DNA of 7,752 bases from CAVPGH01 sp046726955 (GTDB taxonomy: Bacteria > Acidobacteriota > Vicinamibacteria > Fen-336): positions 1-7,752 of the forward strand of contig JBKPBQ010000378.1 of NCBI GenBank assembly GCA_046726955.1, given 5' to 3'. Shown here piece by piece: positions 1 to 4,960 of this stretch. Below the pieces are notes generated by a model that saw nothing but the letters and a program-made list of their open reading frames with translations, made no database searches and was not told where the DNA came from. Both the position numbers and the translations under genes were made by a program. The first letter of the stretch is position 1, and every line of letters starts with the position of its first letter.

Positions 1-52
1 CCGTTGGACAGCGACTGGCTTCCTCGATGACGGCTTCTCCCGGTGATCGTGT

Positions 53-289
53 GTGACCACGATGCGTAACCTCAACTTCGGCTTCTTCGACGACAGCGGG
101 CTCCCGCGGGACAGCCGGATCCTGATGTTCTACTCGTTCGAGACGGAGGAGAACCTCTCGCGCTCCGGGATCCTCCACTACCACCTCATCGAAGGACGCT
201 TCGTCGGCCCGCGCCACGACCACGAGCTCACCTCCGCGGCGCTCGCCTTCCTCGCGAGCGCGGGACGCATTCCCGCCGCGCAGTCGTAG
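53..289 (+). CDS. Small protein of unknown function, 78 aa
   Basis: I do not recognise this protein. It has no signal peptide, no membrane segment and no cysteine. It opens with an aromatic-rich stretch (NFGFFDDSG), has a hydrophobic core (ILMFYSF), then an H-rich middle (LHYHLIEGRF, PRHDHEL) and an alanine-rich C-terminal helix (AALAFLA), which suggests a small cytosolic alpha/beta fold. Third codon positions are almost all G or C, as in the clearly real genes here, which supports coding. The start is uncertain: GTG at 53 is the first start after an in-frame stop at 44-46, and ATG at 62 would remove three residues; neither has a clear Shine-Dalgarno sequence. GTG 53 overlaps a TGA (54-56) that closes a frame open from the window edge, so coupling to an upstream gene is possible. 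It lies 83 bases before the inositol synthase gene and probably does not belong to that operon. Confidence 0.6.
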   Translation: MTTMRNLNFGFFDDSGLPRDSRILMFYSFETEENLSRSGILHYHLIEGRFVGPRHDHELTSAALAFLASAGRIPAAQS

Positions 290-318
290 AGTCGGCTTCG
301 GCCCCCGCCTCGCGCGTG

Positions 319-327
319 TGATAAGAT
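319..327 (+). promoter_or_regulatory. Putative extended -10 promoter of the inositol synthase operon
   Basis: In the 83-base gap before the inositol synthase gene there is TGATAAGAT at 319-327: a TG dinucleotide, one base, then TAAGAT, which is close to the TATAAT consensus. It stands out as an A/T island in GC-rich DNA. I see no convincing -35 box at 15-19 bases upstream (TTCGGC at 297-302 is the nearest candidate), which is tolerable for an extended -10 promoter. Transcription would start near 333-335, leaving a leader of about 40 bases. This is pattern matching only. Confidence 0.35.
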
Positions 328-372
328 TCGCATTTCGCGCGGGCCGGATCGCACGCGTCTGGAGGGCGAGAG

Positions 373-1692
373 ATGGCGACGGGGAAGGGAAGGACGATCG
401 CGCCCGCGGAGGGCCGGCTGGGCGTTCTCCTGCCGGGGATGGGGGCGGTCGCGACCACCTTCATCGCGGGTGTCGAGGCGATACGCAAGGGTCTCTCGCG
501 GCCCATCGGCAGCCTGACGCAGATGGGCACCGTGCGGCTGGGCAAGCGCACGGAAGGACGCAACCCGAAGATCTCCGAGTTCGTGCCCCTGACGCGCCTG
601 GAGGACGTGGTCTTCGGGGGCTGGGACATCTTCGAGGACGACGCCTACGAGGCGGCGCGCAAGGCCGGCGTCCTCAACCACGAGCACCTCGACGCGCTGA
701 AGCCGTTCCTCAAGACGGTGCGGCCGTGGCCCGCGGTGTTCGACCCCGCCTACGTGAAGAAGCTGCGCGGGGAGAGCGTCAAGAAGGGCAAGAACAAGCG
801 CGACCTCGCCGAGCAGGTCACGGCGGACATCCTCCGCTTCAAGAAGGAGAACAACCTCTCGCGCCTGGTCATGGTGTGGTGCGGCTCCACCGAGATCTAC
901 AAGAAGGGCAGCGAGGTCCATTCGACGCTGGAGAAGCTGGAGCGGGGGCTGGAGCTCGACGACCCGGAGATCCCGCCCTCGATGATCTACGCCTACGCCG
1001 CGATCAAGGCAGGGATCCCCTACGCGAACGGCGCGCCCAACCTCTCCGCGGACGTGCCCGCCCTCGTCGACCTCGCGAAGAAGACAGGCTCGCCCCTCGC
1101 CGGCAAGGACTTCAAGACCGGCCAGACGTTCATGAAGACGCTCCTCGCGCCCGGCTTCAAGGCGCGCCTCCTCGGGCTCGACGGCTGGTACTCCACGAAC
1201 ATCCTCGGCAACCGAGACGGCGAGGTGCTCGACGATCCCGACTCCTTCAAGACGAAGGAGGTCAGCAAGCTCGGCGTCCTCGAGCACATCCTGCAGCCGC
1301 ACCTCTACCCCGACCTCTACGGCAAGTTCCACCACGTGGTGCGCATCAACTACTACCCGCCGCGCGGCGACAACAAGGAAGGCTGGGACAACATCGACAT
1401 CTTCGGGTGGATGGGCTACCCGATGCAGATCAAGGTGGACTTCCTCTGCCGCGACTCCATCCTCGCCGCGCCCATCGTGCTCGACCTCGCGCTCTTCCTC
1501 GACCTCGCCGCGCGCTCGGGCATGAGCGGGATCCAGGAGTGGCTGTCGTTCTACTTCAAGAGCCCCATGACCGCGCCCGGCCTCTACCCCGAGCACGACC
1601 TGTTCATCCAGCTCATGAAGCTCAAGAACACGCTCCGCCACCTGCGCGGAGAGGACCTCATCACGCACCTCGGCCTCGAGTACTACGATTAG
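373..1692 (+). CDS. ino1: Inositol-3-phosphate synthase (myo-inositol-1-phosphate synthase)
   Basis: This cytosolic enzyme converts glucose 6-phosphate to 1D-myo-inositol 3-phosphate with tightly bound NAD, the committed step to inositol lipids and other inositol compounds. The 439-residue protein begins with a glycine-rich Rossmann loop (LLPGMGAVATTF, residues 19-30). Family signatures follow in order: NGAPN at 219-223, the catalytic-lysine segment GKDFKTGQT at 244-252 (K248 matches the lysine of the yeast DFKSGQT motif), NILGNRDG at 276-283, and K354 followed by CRDSILAAP from 359, the conserved C-terminal active-site stretch. Length suits the long bacterial branch, somewhat shorter than yeast INO1 (over 500 residues). 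The ATG start is well supported by GGAGG at 361-365, seven bases upstream. A 74-residue gene follows after 25 bases. No phosphatidylinositol-type synthase or inositol phosphatase is in the window, so the end product cannot be named. Identification of the family is very secure. Confidence 0.96.
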   Translation: MATGKGRTIAPAEGRLGVLLPGMGAVATTFIAGVEAIRKGLSRPIGSLTQMGTVRLGKRTEGRNPKISEFVPLTRLEDVVFGGWDIFEDDAYEAARKAGVLNHEHLDALKPFLKTVRPWPAVFDPAYVKKLRGESVKKGKNKRDLAEQVTADILRFKKENNLSRLVMVWCGSTEIYKKGSEVHSTLEKLERGLELDDPEIPPSMIYAYAAIKAGIPYANGAPNLSADVPALVDLAKKTGSPLAGKDFKTGQTFMKTLLAPGFKARLLGLDGWYSTNILGNRDGEVLDDPDSFKTKEVSKLGVLEHILQPHLYPDLYGKFHHVVRINYYPPRGDNKEGWDNIDIFGWMGYPMQIKVDFLCRDSILAAPIVLDLALFLDLAARSGMSGIQEWLSFYFKSPMTAPGLYPEHDLFIQLMKLKNTLRHLRGEDLITHLGLEYYD

Positions 1693-1717
1693 GCAACCGG
1701 GGGGAGAGGAGACGGGC

Positions 1718-1942
1718 ATGTCCGAGCCACAGGGTCTCCCTGCGGGAACGGCGCTCAAGGAGATCGCGATCCGCGACCACGTCTGGCACAACTGCTCGGT
1801 AGTGCGCTCGGACCTCGTGGGCATCGTCTTCGAGGTGCAGCGCACGGTGATGGAGGGCGGTGACGTCGAGAACGTGGTGAGCCACATCTTCGTGCCCTGG
1901 TCGAACGTCAACCACATCGTGCTGCGGGAAGAGCGGAGCTGA
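1718..1942 (+). CDS. Small conserved-looking protein of unknown function, 74 aa
   Basis: I cannot assign a family. The protein is soluble, with no signal peptide or transmembrane helix. From about residue 13 it reads as alternating beta strands (LKEIAIRD, CSVVRSDLVGIVFEVQRTV, VVSHIFVPWSNVNHIVL) separated by a short acidic turn (MEGGDVEN), the pattern of a compact SH3- or Sm-like barrel; this is inference from the hydrophobic pattern alone. The ending IFVPWSNVNHIVL is reminiscent of small barrels that finish with a 'PW..V..I' strand. A good Shine-Dalgarno (GGAGAGGAG, within 1701-1710) stands seven bases before the ATG, and codon use matches its neighbours, so it is very likely real. It sits 25 bases after the inositol synthase gene and one base before the proposed start of the membrane protein gene, which points to one transcript. 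A role linked to inositol synthesis or to the membrane protein is possible but unproven. Confidence 0.8.
   Translation: MSEPQGLPAGTALKEIAIRDHVWHNCSVVRSDLVGIVFEVQRTVMEGGDVENVVSHIFVPWSNVNHIVLREERS
1935..1938 (+). promoter_or_regulatory. Ribosome binding site that favours a CTG start at 1944
   Basis: GGAG at 1935-1938, inside the last codons of the 74-residue gene, lies five bases before CTG 1944. That spacing is ideal, whereas TTG 1995, the first conventional alternative start in this frame, has no such sequence near it. The frame is open back to a TGA at 1878-1880 and contains no ATG or GTG before the TTG. Confidence 0.45.
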
Positions 1943-1943
1943 C

Positions 1944-2384
1944 CTGCACCTCGCCGCCGCCCTGGTCTGGCTGGCGGCAGCGACGCTCTATCCGTTGCTC
2001 GTCCGCCGCGCACGTCGTGGCGGGGAGGCCAAGGAAGTTGCCGCCCGCCGCCGTTGGCACCTCCTCGTGCTCGTCCAGTCCGTTGCCTTCGCGCTCGTCC
2101 TCCTGACCGGCTACGCGTCGATGCGCGCCCACGGCTGGACGCTCGCCTACCCGCGCTGGCTCGCCCTCAAGATCGGCATCGTCGCCTTTTTGTTCGTTCC
2201 CCTGGAAGCCTTCCTCGCGTACGTGGGCGCGTTCTGGATCCGCCCCGGCCTCACTGCTCCGCCGCCGTCCCGCCAGCTCGAGCGCGGGGCGTCCATGCAG
2301 GGCATGGTGTGGGCGATCGCGCTGCCGCTCGGCGGCCTCGCGCTGCCGCTCGTGCTCTGGCTCTCTCTCGCGCGTCCGTTCTGA
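1944..2384 (+). CDS. Four-helix integral membrane protein of unknown function
   Basis: The product is predicted to span the membrane four times. With the CTG start at 1944 it has 146 residues: helix 1 at about 3-18 (LAAALVWLAAATLYP), then a positively charged loop (VRRARRGG), helix 2 (HLLVLVQSVAFALVLLTGY), helix 3 (WLALKIGIVAFLFVPLEAF) and a C-terminal helix 4 (VWAIALPLGGLALPLVLWL). Starting at TTG 1995 instead would give 129 residues and lose helix 1, leaving three helices and an arginine-rich N-terminus, so I prefer the CTG. The arrangement of a WLALK-type helix and conserved-looking H and W residues loosely recalls CopD/SirB2-like small membrane proteins, but no signature is clear enough to name it. 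It follows the 74-residue gene by one base and is 95 bases before an exported cytochrome c gene, so an electron-transfer or metal-related role is conceivable, not shown. Confidence 0.7.
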   Translation: MHLAAALVWLAAATLYPLLVRRARRGGEAKEVAARRRWHLLVLVQSVAFALVLLTGYASMRAHGWTLAYPRWLALKIGIVAFLFVPLEAFLAYVGAFWIRPGLTAPPPSRQLERGASMQGMVWAIALPLGGLALPLVLWLSLARPF

Positions 2385-2387
2385 ACG

Positions 2388-2407
2388 AATGATGCGAACT
2401 GTTCATT
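2388..2407. promoter_or_regulatory. Inverted repeats in the gap before the cytochrome gene
   Basis: The 95-base gap between the membrane protein and the cytochrome gene begins with an A/T-richer patch. It contains GAAC-T-GTTC (2396-2404), a 4-base palindrome with a one-base centre, nested in AATGA (2388-2392) and TCATT (2403-2407) separated by ten bases. This could be an operator or part of a promoter for the cytochrome gene, but no clear -35/-10 pair is visible. The rest of the gap is GC-rich and holds only the ribosome binding site AAGGAGG (2469-2475). Confidence 0.2.
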
Positions 2408-2479
2408 GCCGCGAAGGGGGGCCGGCGGGACACTGCGGCTGACGGTGCGCGGGCGTCTCGCCGCGCCGAAGGAGGAAGC

Positions 2480-2893
2480 ATGCCGCAGGCATGGCCTCTC
2501 GTCTTCACCCTCCCGCTCCTGACGTTGCTCTCCGGCCAGGCGACCCCGGAACGACCCGACGCGTCCGCCTCGACCGGGCGGCGGGCTACCTACCAGACGT
2601 ACTGCGCGGTCTGCCACGGCGCCGACGGGAAGGGCGATGGCGTCCTCACCGAGCGCCTCCGCGTCGCGCCGCCGGACCTGACGCTCCTCGCCCGGCGCAA
2701 CAAGGGCAGCTACCCCAAGGACCTTGTGTATCGAATCATCGACGGCCGGAGTCCCGTGAAGGGCCACGGAGGGCCGGACATGCCGGTGTGGGGCGACGCC
2801 TTCAAGGAGCCGGGCGAGCAGTACTCGGAGAGCCGGGTGAAGGAGAAGATCGACGGTCTCGTCGACTACGTCGCGTCGATCCAGGTGAAGTAG
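2480..2893 (+). CDS. Small exported mono-haem c-type cytochrome
   Basis: This is a class I-like cytochrome c, an electron carrier acting outside the cytoplasmic membrane. The 137-residue precursor starts with a hydrophobic export signal (about residues 4-21, PLVFTLPLLTLLSG) ending near AxA-like sequence, followed by a Pro/Ala/Ser linker. The haem site is CAVCH at 42-46: C42 and C45 bind the haem covalently and H46 is the proximal ligand. It is followed by the typical GADGKGDG. Methionine 101 in GPDMPVWGDAF is the probable sixth ligand, and a C-terminal helix (EKIDGLVDYVASIQ) closes the fold. One haem only. The ATG is preceded by AAGGAGG four bases upstream, one of the strongest binding sites in the window, so it is probably translated independently of the membrane protein gene. 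Redox partner unknown; a cytochrome subunit of an oxidase or a free carrier are both possible. Confidence 0.92.
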   Translation: MPQAWPLVFTLPLLTLLSGQATPERPDASASTGRRATYQTYCAVCHGADGKGDGVLTERLRVAPPDLTLLARRNKGSYPKDLVYRIIDGRSPVKGHGGPDMPVWGDAFKEPGEQYSESRVKEKIDGLVDYVASIQVK

Positions 2894-2912
2894 CCCGAGT
2901 TGCGGCCGGGCT
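2892..2912. terminator. Possible shared terminator between convergent genes
   Basis: AGCCCG (2892-2897) and CGGGCT (2907-2912) form a 6-base inverted repeat with a 9-base loop, filling the gap between the stop codon of the cytochrome gene (TAG 2891-2893) and that of the PilZ gene on the other strand (TGA, 2913-2915). Its position between two converging operons suits a bidirectional terminator. The stem is short and no T-run follows on either strand, so it is a weak intrinsic terminator at best. Confidence 0.35.
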
Positions 2913-3419
2913 TCAGAGCCTTCGCACGAAGATCAGCCGGAATCCCTTGCCGGCGGGCAGCGTGGCGCAGAGCTGCCACCCGTCGAGGCCGAGCTGGTTG
3001 AGCTCGTCTCCTACGATCTCCGCCGCGTCCACCACGCGGTACTCGTAGTGCTGCAGCGGCGACGGCTCGGGTCCGGGGGCGAATCCCTCCTCGGAGAACT
3101 CGGAGAGCCGCCGCTGGACCGTGGGGTCGAGGCCGACGAATCGCACCGCGACCCCGGCGGGCCGGCCGGAAGAGGCGTCGAGCTTCTCGCTCGTCCACAC
3201 GACCTGGCAGGGGATGGTGACCTCGCGCCCGTCGCGGGGGAGGACGGTGCGCAGGCGCAGCCGCTCCCCGTCCTGCATCGGGATGCGGGTGGAGAGGAAC
3301 GCGCCGTCCGCGCTCAAGTCCTGCACGGCTACGATGTGGTTCCGTCCGCGCACCTCGAGCACGGCGCTGCGGACGAAGGGAAGGTTCCGCCGGCGGGCTC
3401 GGCGCCGGTCGTCGCTCAC
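2913..3419 (-). CDS. PilZ domain protein with C-terminal DUF4177-like domain
   Basis: Residues 5-98 look like a PilZ domain, the cytosolic receptor for the second messenger cyclic di-GMP. The two ligand-binding motifs are present: an arginine cluster (RRRARRR, 5-11, containing the RxxxR pattern) and DLSADG at 34-39, matching [D/N]xSxxG. The beta-barrel ends in GVAVRFVGL (89-97). After a Pro-rich linker (114-121), residues 124-168 match the small DUF4177 domain: HYEYRVVD, then ELNQLGLDGWQLC, and a closing FRLIFVRRL strand. I know of no assigned function for DUF4177. The start is GTG at 3419, overlapping the NUDIX stop codon by GTGA; no Shine-Dalgarno is visible, so translation is probably coupled. 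A much longer upstream reading of this frame exists but runs antiphase through the NUDIX gene and has no domain content. Last gene of the ileS-lspA-lgt-rluD run. Family call is strong; binding of cyclic di-GMP is inferred from motifs. Confidence 0.88.
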   Translation of the reverse strand: MSDDRRRARRRNLPFVRSAVLEVRGRNHIVAVQDLSADGAFLSTRIPMQDGERLRLRTVLPRDGREVTIPCQVVWTSEKLDASSGRPAGVAVRFVGLDPTVQRRLSEFSEEGFAPGPEPSPLQHYEYRVVDAAEIVGDELNQLGLDGWQLCATLPAGKGFRLIFVRRL

Positions 3420-3973
3420 GAGTGCTTGGCGCCGCGCCGGCGCTCGTTCTCGAGGAGGAGGGCGACGAGCGTCTTGCCCTCCTTGACCTCGCCGCGCCGG
3501 ATCATCTCCACCGCCTCCGCGAGGTCGAACGCGCGCGGCTCGATGCGCTCGTCCGCCTCGGGCCGCGCTTCCACCTCGGTGAGCCCCGTGGCCCGGAAGA
3601 CGTGGATCTTCTCGTCGCAGAACCCCGGGGTGGTGAAGAAGGTCACGAGCGGCTCGAGCGCCTCCGCGCGCAGGCCGACCTCCTCCTCCATCTCCCGCCG
3701 GGCTCCCGTCTCCGGGGTCTCGCCGTGGTCGAGCCGTCCCGCGGGCAGCTCCCACACGTCGCTGTCCACGGCGTAGCGGTACTGGCGGACGAGCACCACG
3801 CGGCCGTCAGCGTGCACGGGAAGGGCGGCCACGGACCCGCGGTGGCGTACGACCTCGCGCACGGCGCGCACGTCGCCCGGCTCTTCCACCTCGTCCACGT
3901 CGAGCGCGAGGACCTTGCCGTCGTACACCCGCCGGCCGCCCAACCGGCGAGCTCGAGCCATGGGCGTCATCAT
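3416..3973 (-). CDS. NUDIX hydrolase, probable ADP-ribose pyrophosphatase
   Basis: A cytosolic hydrolase expected to cleave ADP-ribose or a related nucleoside diphosphate to AMP and a phosphorylated sugar, using magnesium. The 185-residue protein contains a complete NUDIX box at residues 79-101 (starting GRLDHGE, ending REMEEEVGL) that matches GX5EX7REUXEEXGU at every fixed position; E97 and E98 are the expected metal ligands. Upstream, RQYRYAVDSDVWELPAG (63-79) is typical of the ADP-ribose pyrophosphatase (NudF-like) branch, as is the N-terminal VYDGKVLALDVDEV. Length is usual for that branch. The start is ATG at 3973, sharing ATGA with the rluD stop; a second ATG follows at once and a third at 3961 is possible. 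No Shine-Dalgarno is seen; instead a GC-rich inverted repeat lies just upstream. The 3' end overlaps the PilZ gene by four bases. Exact substrate cannot be read from sequence; GDP-mannose is an alternative. Confidence 0.92.
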   Translation of the reverse strand: MMTPMARARRLGGRRVYDGKVLALDVDEVEEPGDVRAVREVVRHRGSVAALPVHADGRVVLVRQYRYAVDSDVWELPAGRLDHGETPETGARREMEEEVGLRAEALEPLVTFFTTPGFCDEKIHVFRATGLTEVEARPEADERIEPRAFDLAEAVEMIRRGEVKEGKTLVALLLENERRRGAKHS

Positions 3974-4935
3974 AGCAGGCCGGCTCTGGAGCCGGCGCGG
4001 AGGCGGGCGAGGACGCGTTCGAGATCGGCGGGGAGAGGGGCTTCGAAGGACAGGAGCTGGCCGGACGAGGGATGGACGAACGACAAACGCCAGGCATGAA
4101 GGGCGGGACGCGTGAGCTCACCGAGGGCTTCGCTCGCCGCCGTCCTGCGCGAATGGCGACCGCCATACGTCTCATCCCCGGCGACGGGATGACCGGCGGA
4201 GGCGAGATGGACGCGGATCTGGTGCGTCCGCCCGGTGTGGATGCGCACCCGCAGGAGCGCGGCCCCGTCGAATGCTTCCTGCAGCTGCCAGGACGTCCGG
4301 GCTTCGCGTCCCTTGCCGGCTCTCACGGACATGCGCTGCCGGTGCACGGGGTCGCGGCCGATGGGAGCGCGCAGCTCGCCCGTGCGGACCCGCGGCACAC
4401 CCACGACGAGCGCCAAGTACTCCTTCTCCACGCTGCGGCCCGCGAACTGGGCGGCCAGGGCCCGGTGGGTCGCGTCGTCCTTCGCCACCACGAGCAGGCC
4501 CGACGTCCCCCGGTCGAGGCGGTGGACGATCCCCGGGCGAATGACGCCGCCCACGCCGGAGAGGTCGCGCACGCGCCGCAGCAGCGCGTTCACGAGCGTG
4601 CCCCGCGGCGTTCCCGCCCCCGGGTGCACCACGAGCCCGGCCGGCTTGTTCACCACCAGCAGGTGGGCGTCCTCGTAGACGACGTCGAGCGGGATGTCTT
4701 CCGGCTGAGGCACCGCTTCGACGGGAACGGGAATGCTCACGGAAACGGTTCGTCCGGCGCGGACGCGGGTCGAGGCCCGGGCAGGGGTCCCGTCGACGCG
4801 GATGCGACCCTCGCCGATCAAGCCCTGGATGCGGGCCCTGCTGAGGTGGGGAAGAGCGGCCGCCAGCCACACGTCGAGTCGCTTGCCCTCGTCTCCAGGA
4901 AGGACGACGAGCTCGTGAGTCTCTTCGCCGGCCAC
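3970..4935 (-). CDS. rluD: Ribosomal large subunit pseudouridine synthase, RluD/RluC family
   Basis: This enzyme isomerises specific uridines of 23S rRNA to pseudouridine. In E. coli RluD modifies 1911, 1915 and 1917 in helix 69; which sites this protein uses is inferred from family. The 321-residue protein has an N-terminal S4 RNA-binding domain (about 17-65, RLDVWLAAALPHLSRARIQ and GRIRVDG) and a RluA-type catalytic domain that begins with VVNKPAGLVVHPG (94-106). The catalytic motif HRLDRGTSG is at 138-146, with D141 the nucleophile. RIHTGRTHQIRVHL and HPVAGDETYGG complete the family pattern. Length matches RluD. Start is GTG at 4935, 25 bases after the lgt stop; the gap forms a small hairpin over the initiation region. 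The stop overlaps the NUDIX ATG by four bases. RluC-type specificity cannot be excluded, but the VHPG and gene context favour RluD. Confidence 0.93.
   Translation of the reverse strand: MAGEETHELVVLPGDEGKRLDVWLAAALPHLSRARIQGLIGEGRIRVDGTPARASTRVRAGRTVSVSIPVPVEAVPQPEDIPLDVVYEDAHLLVVNKPAGLVVHPGAGTPRGTLVNALLRRVRDLSGVGGVIRPGIVHRLDRGTSGLLVVAKDDATHRALAAQFAGRSVEKEYLALVVGVPRVRTGELRAPIGRDPVHRQRMSVRAGKGREARTSWQLQEAFDGAALLRVRIHTGRTHQIRVHLASAGHPVAGDETYGGRHSRRTAASEALGELTRPALHAWRLSFVHPSSGQLLSFEAPLPADLERVLARLRAGSRAGLL
3979..3996. repeat. Perfect 8-base inverted repeat at the rluD/NUDIX junction
   Basis: GCCGGCTC (3979-3986) and GAGCCGGC (3989-3996) are exact reverse complements with two bases between them; as RNA this would be a 7-base-pair stem with a 4-base loop. 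It lies in the last codons of rluD, ending five bases before the NUDIX start codon, where a Shine-Dalgarno would be expected. It may gate NUDIX translation until ribosomes finishing rluD open it, or it may just reflect GC-rich codons. Confidence 0.5.
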
Positions 4936-4953
4936 GCTCGAGGGTCCCCGAGC
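4936..4953. repeat. Small hairpin over the rluD initiation region
   Basis: GCTCG (4936-4940) and CGAGC (4949-4953) form a 5-base stem with an 8-base loop, occupying most of the 25-base gap between the lgt stop and the rluD GTG. On the mRNA the only purine-rich candidate for ribosome binding (GGGGA) falls at the stem-loop border, about ten bases before the start. It could lower rluD initiation. The stem is short and may be fortuitous. Confidence 0.3.
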
Positions 4954-4960
4954 GCGGGCC

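Noticed and set aside
318..1802. Long plus-strand frame, 494 codons, out of phase with the inositol synthase
   Set aside because: Arg/Ala/Pro-rich nonsense without domains; the other frame has complete family motifs and the Shine-Dalgarno.
178..2013. Long open frame on the minus strand, 611 codons, opposite the inositol synthase gene
   Set aside because: It is a GC-driven antisense shadow: low-complexity, Arg/Glu/Val/Leu-rich, no domain, and it covers a gene of certain identity.
2147..2767. Minus-strand frames opposite the membrane protein and cytochrome genes
   Set aside because: No domain or ribosome binding site, and the composition is that of GC-rich shadow frames; the plus strand carries a signal peptide and haem motif.
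3420..3755. N-terminal extension of the PilZ frame
   Set aside because: It runs out of phase through the NUDIX gene and is Gly/Arg/Ala-rich; GTG 3419 overlapping the NUDIX stop is the better start.
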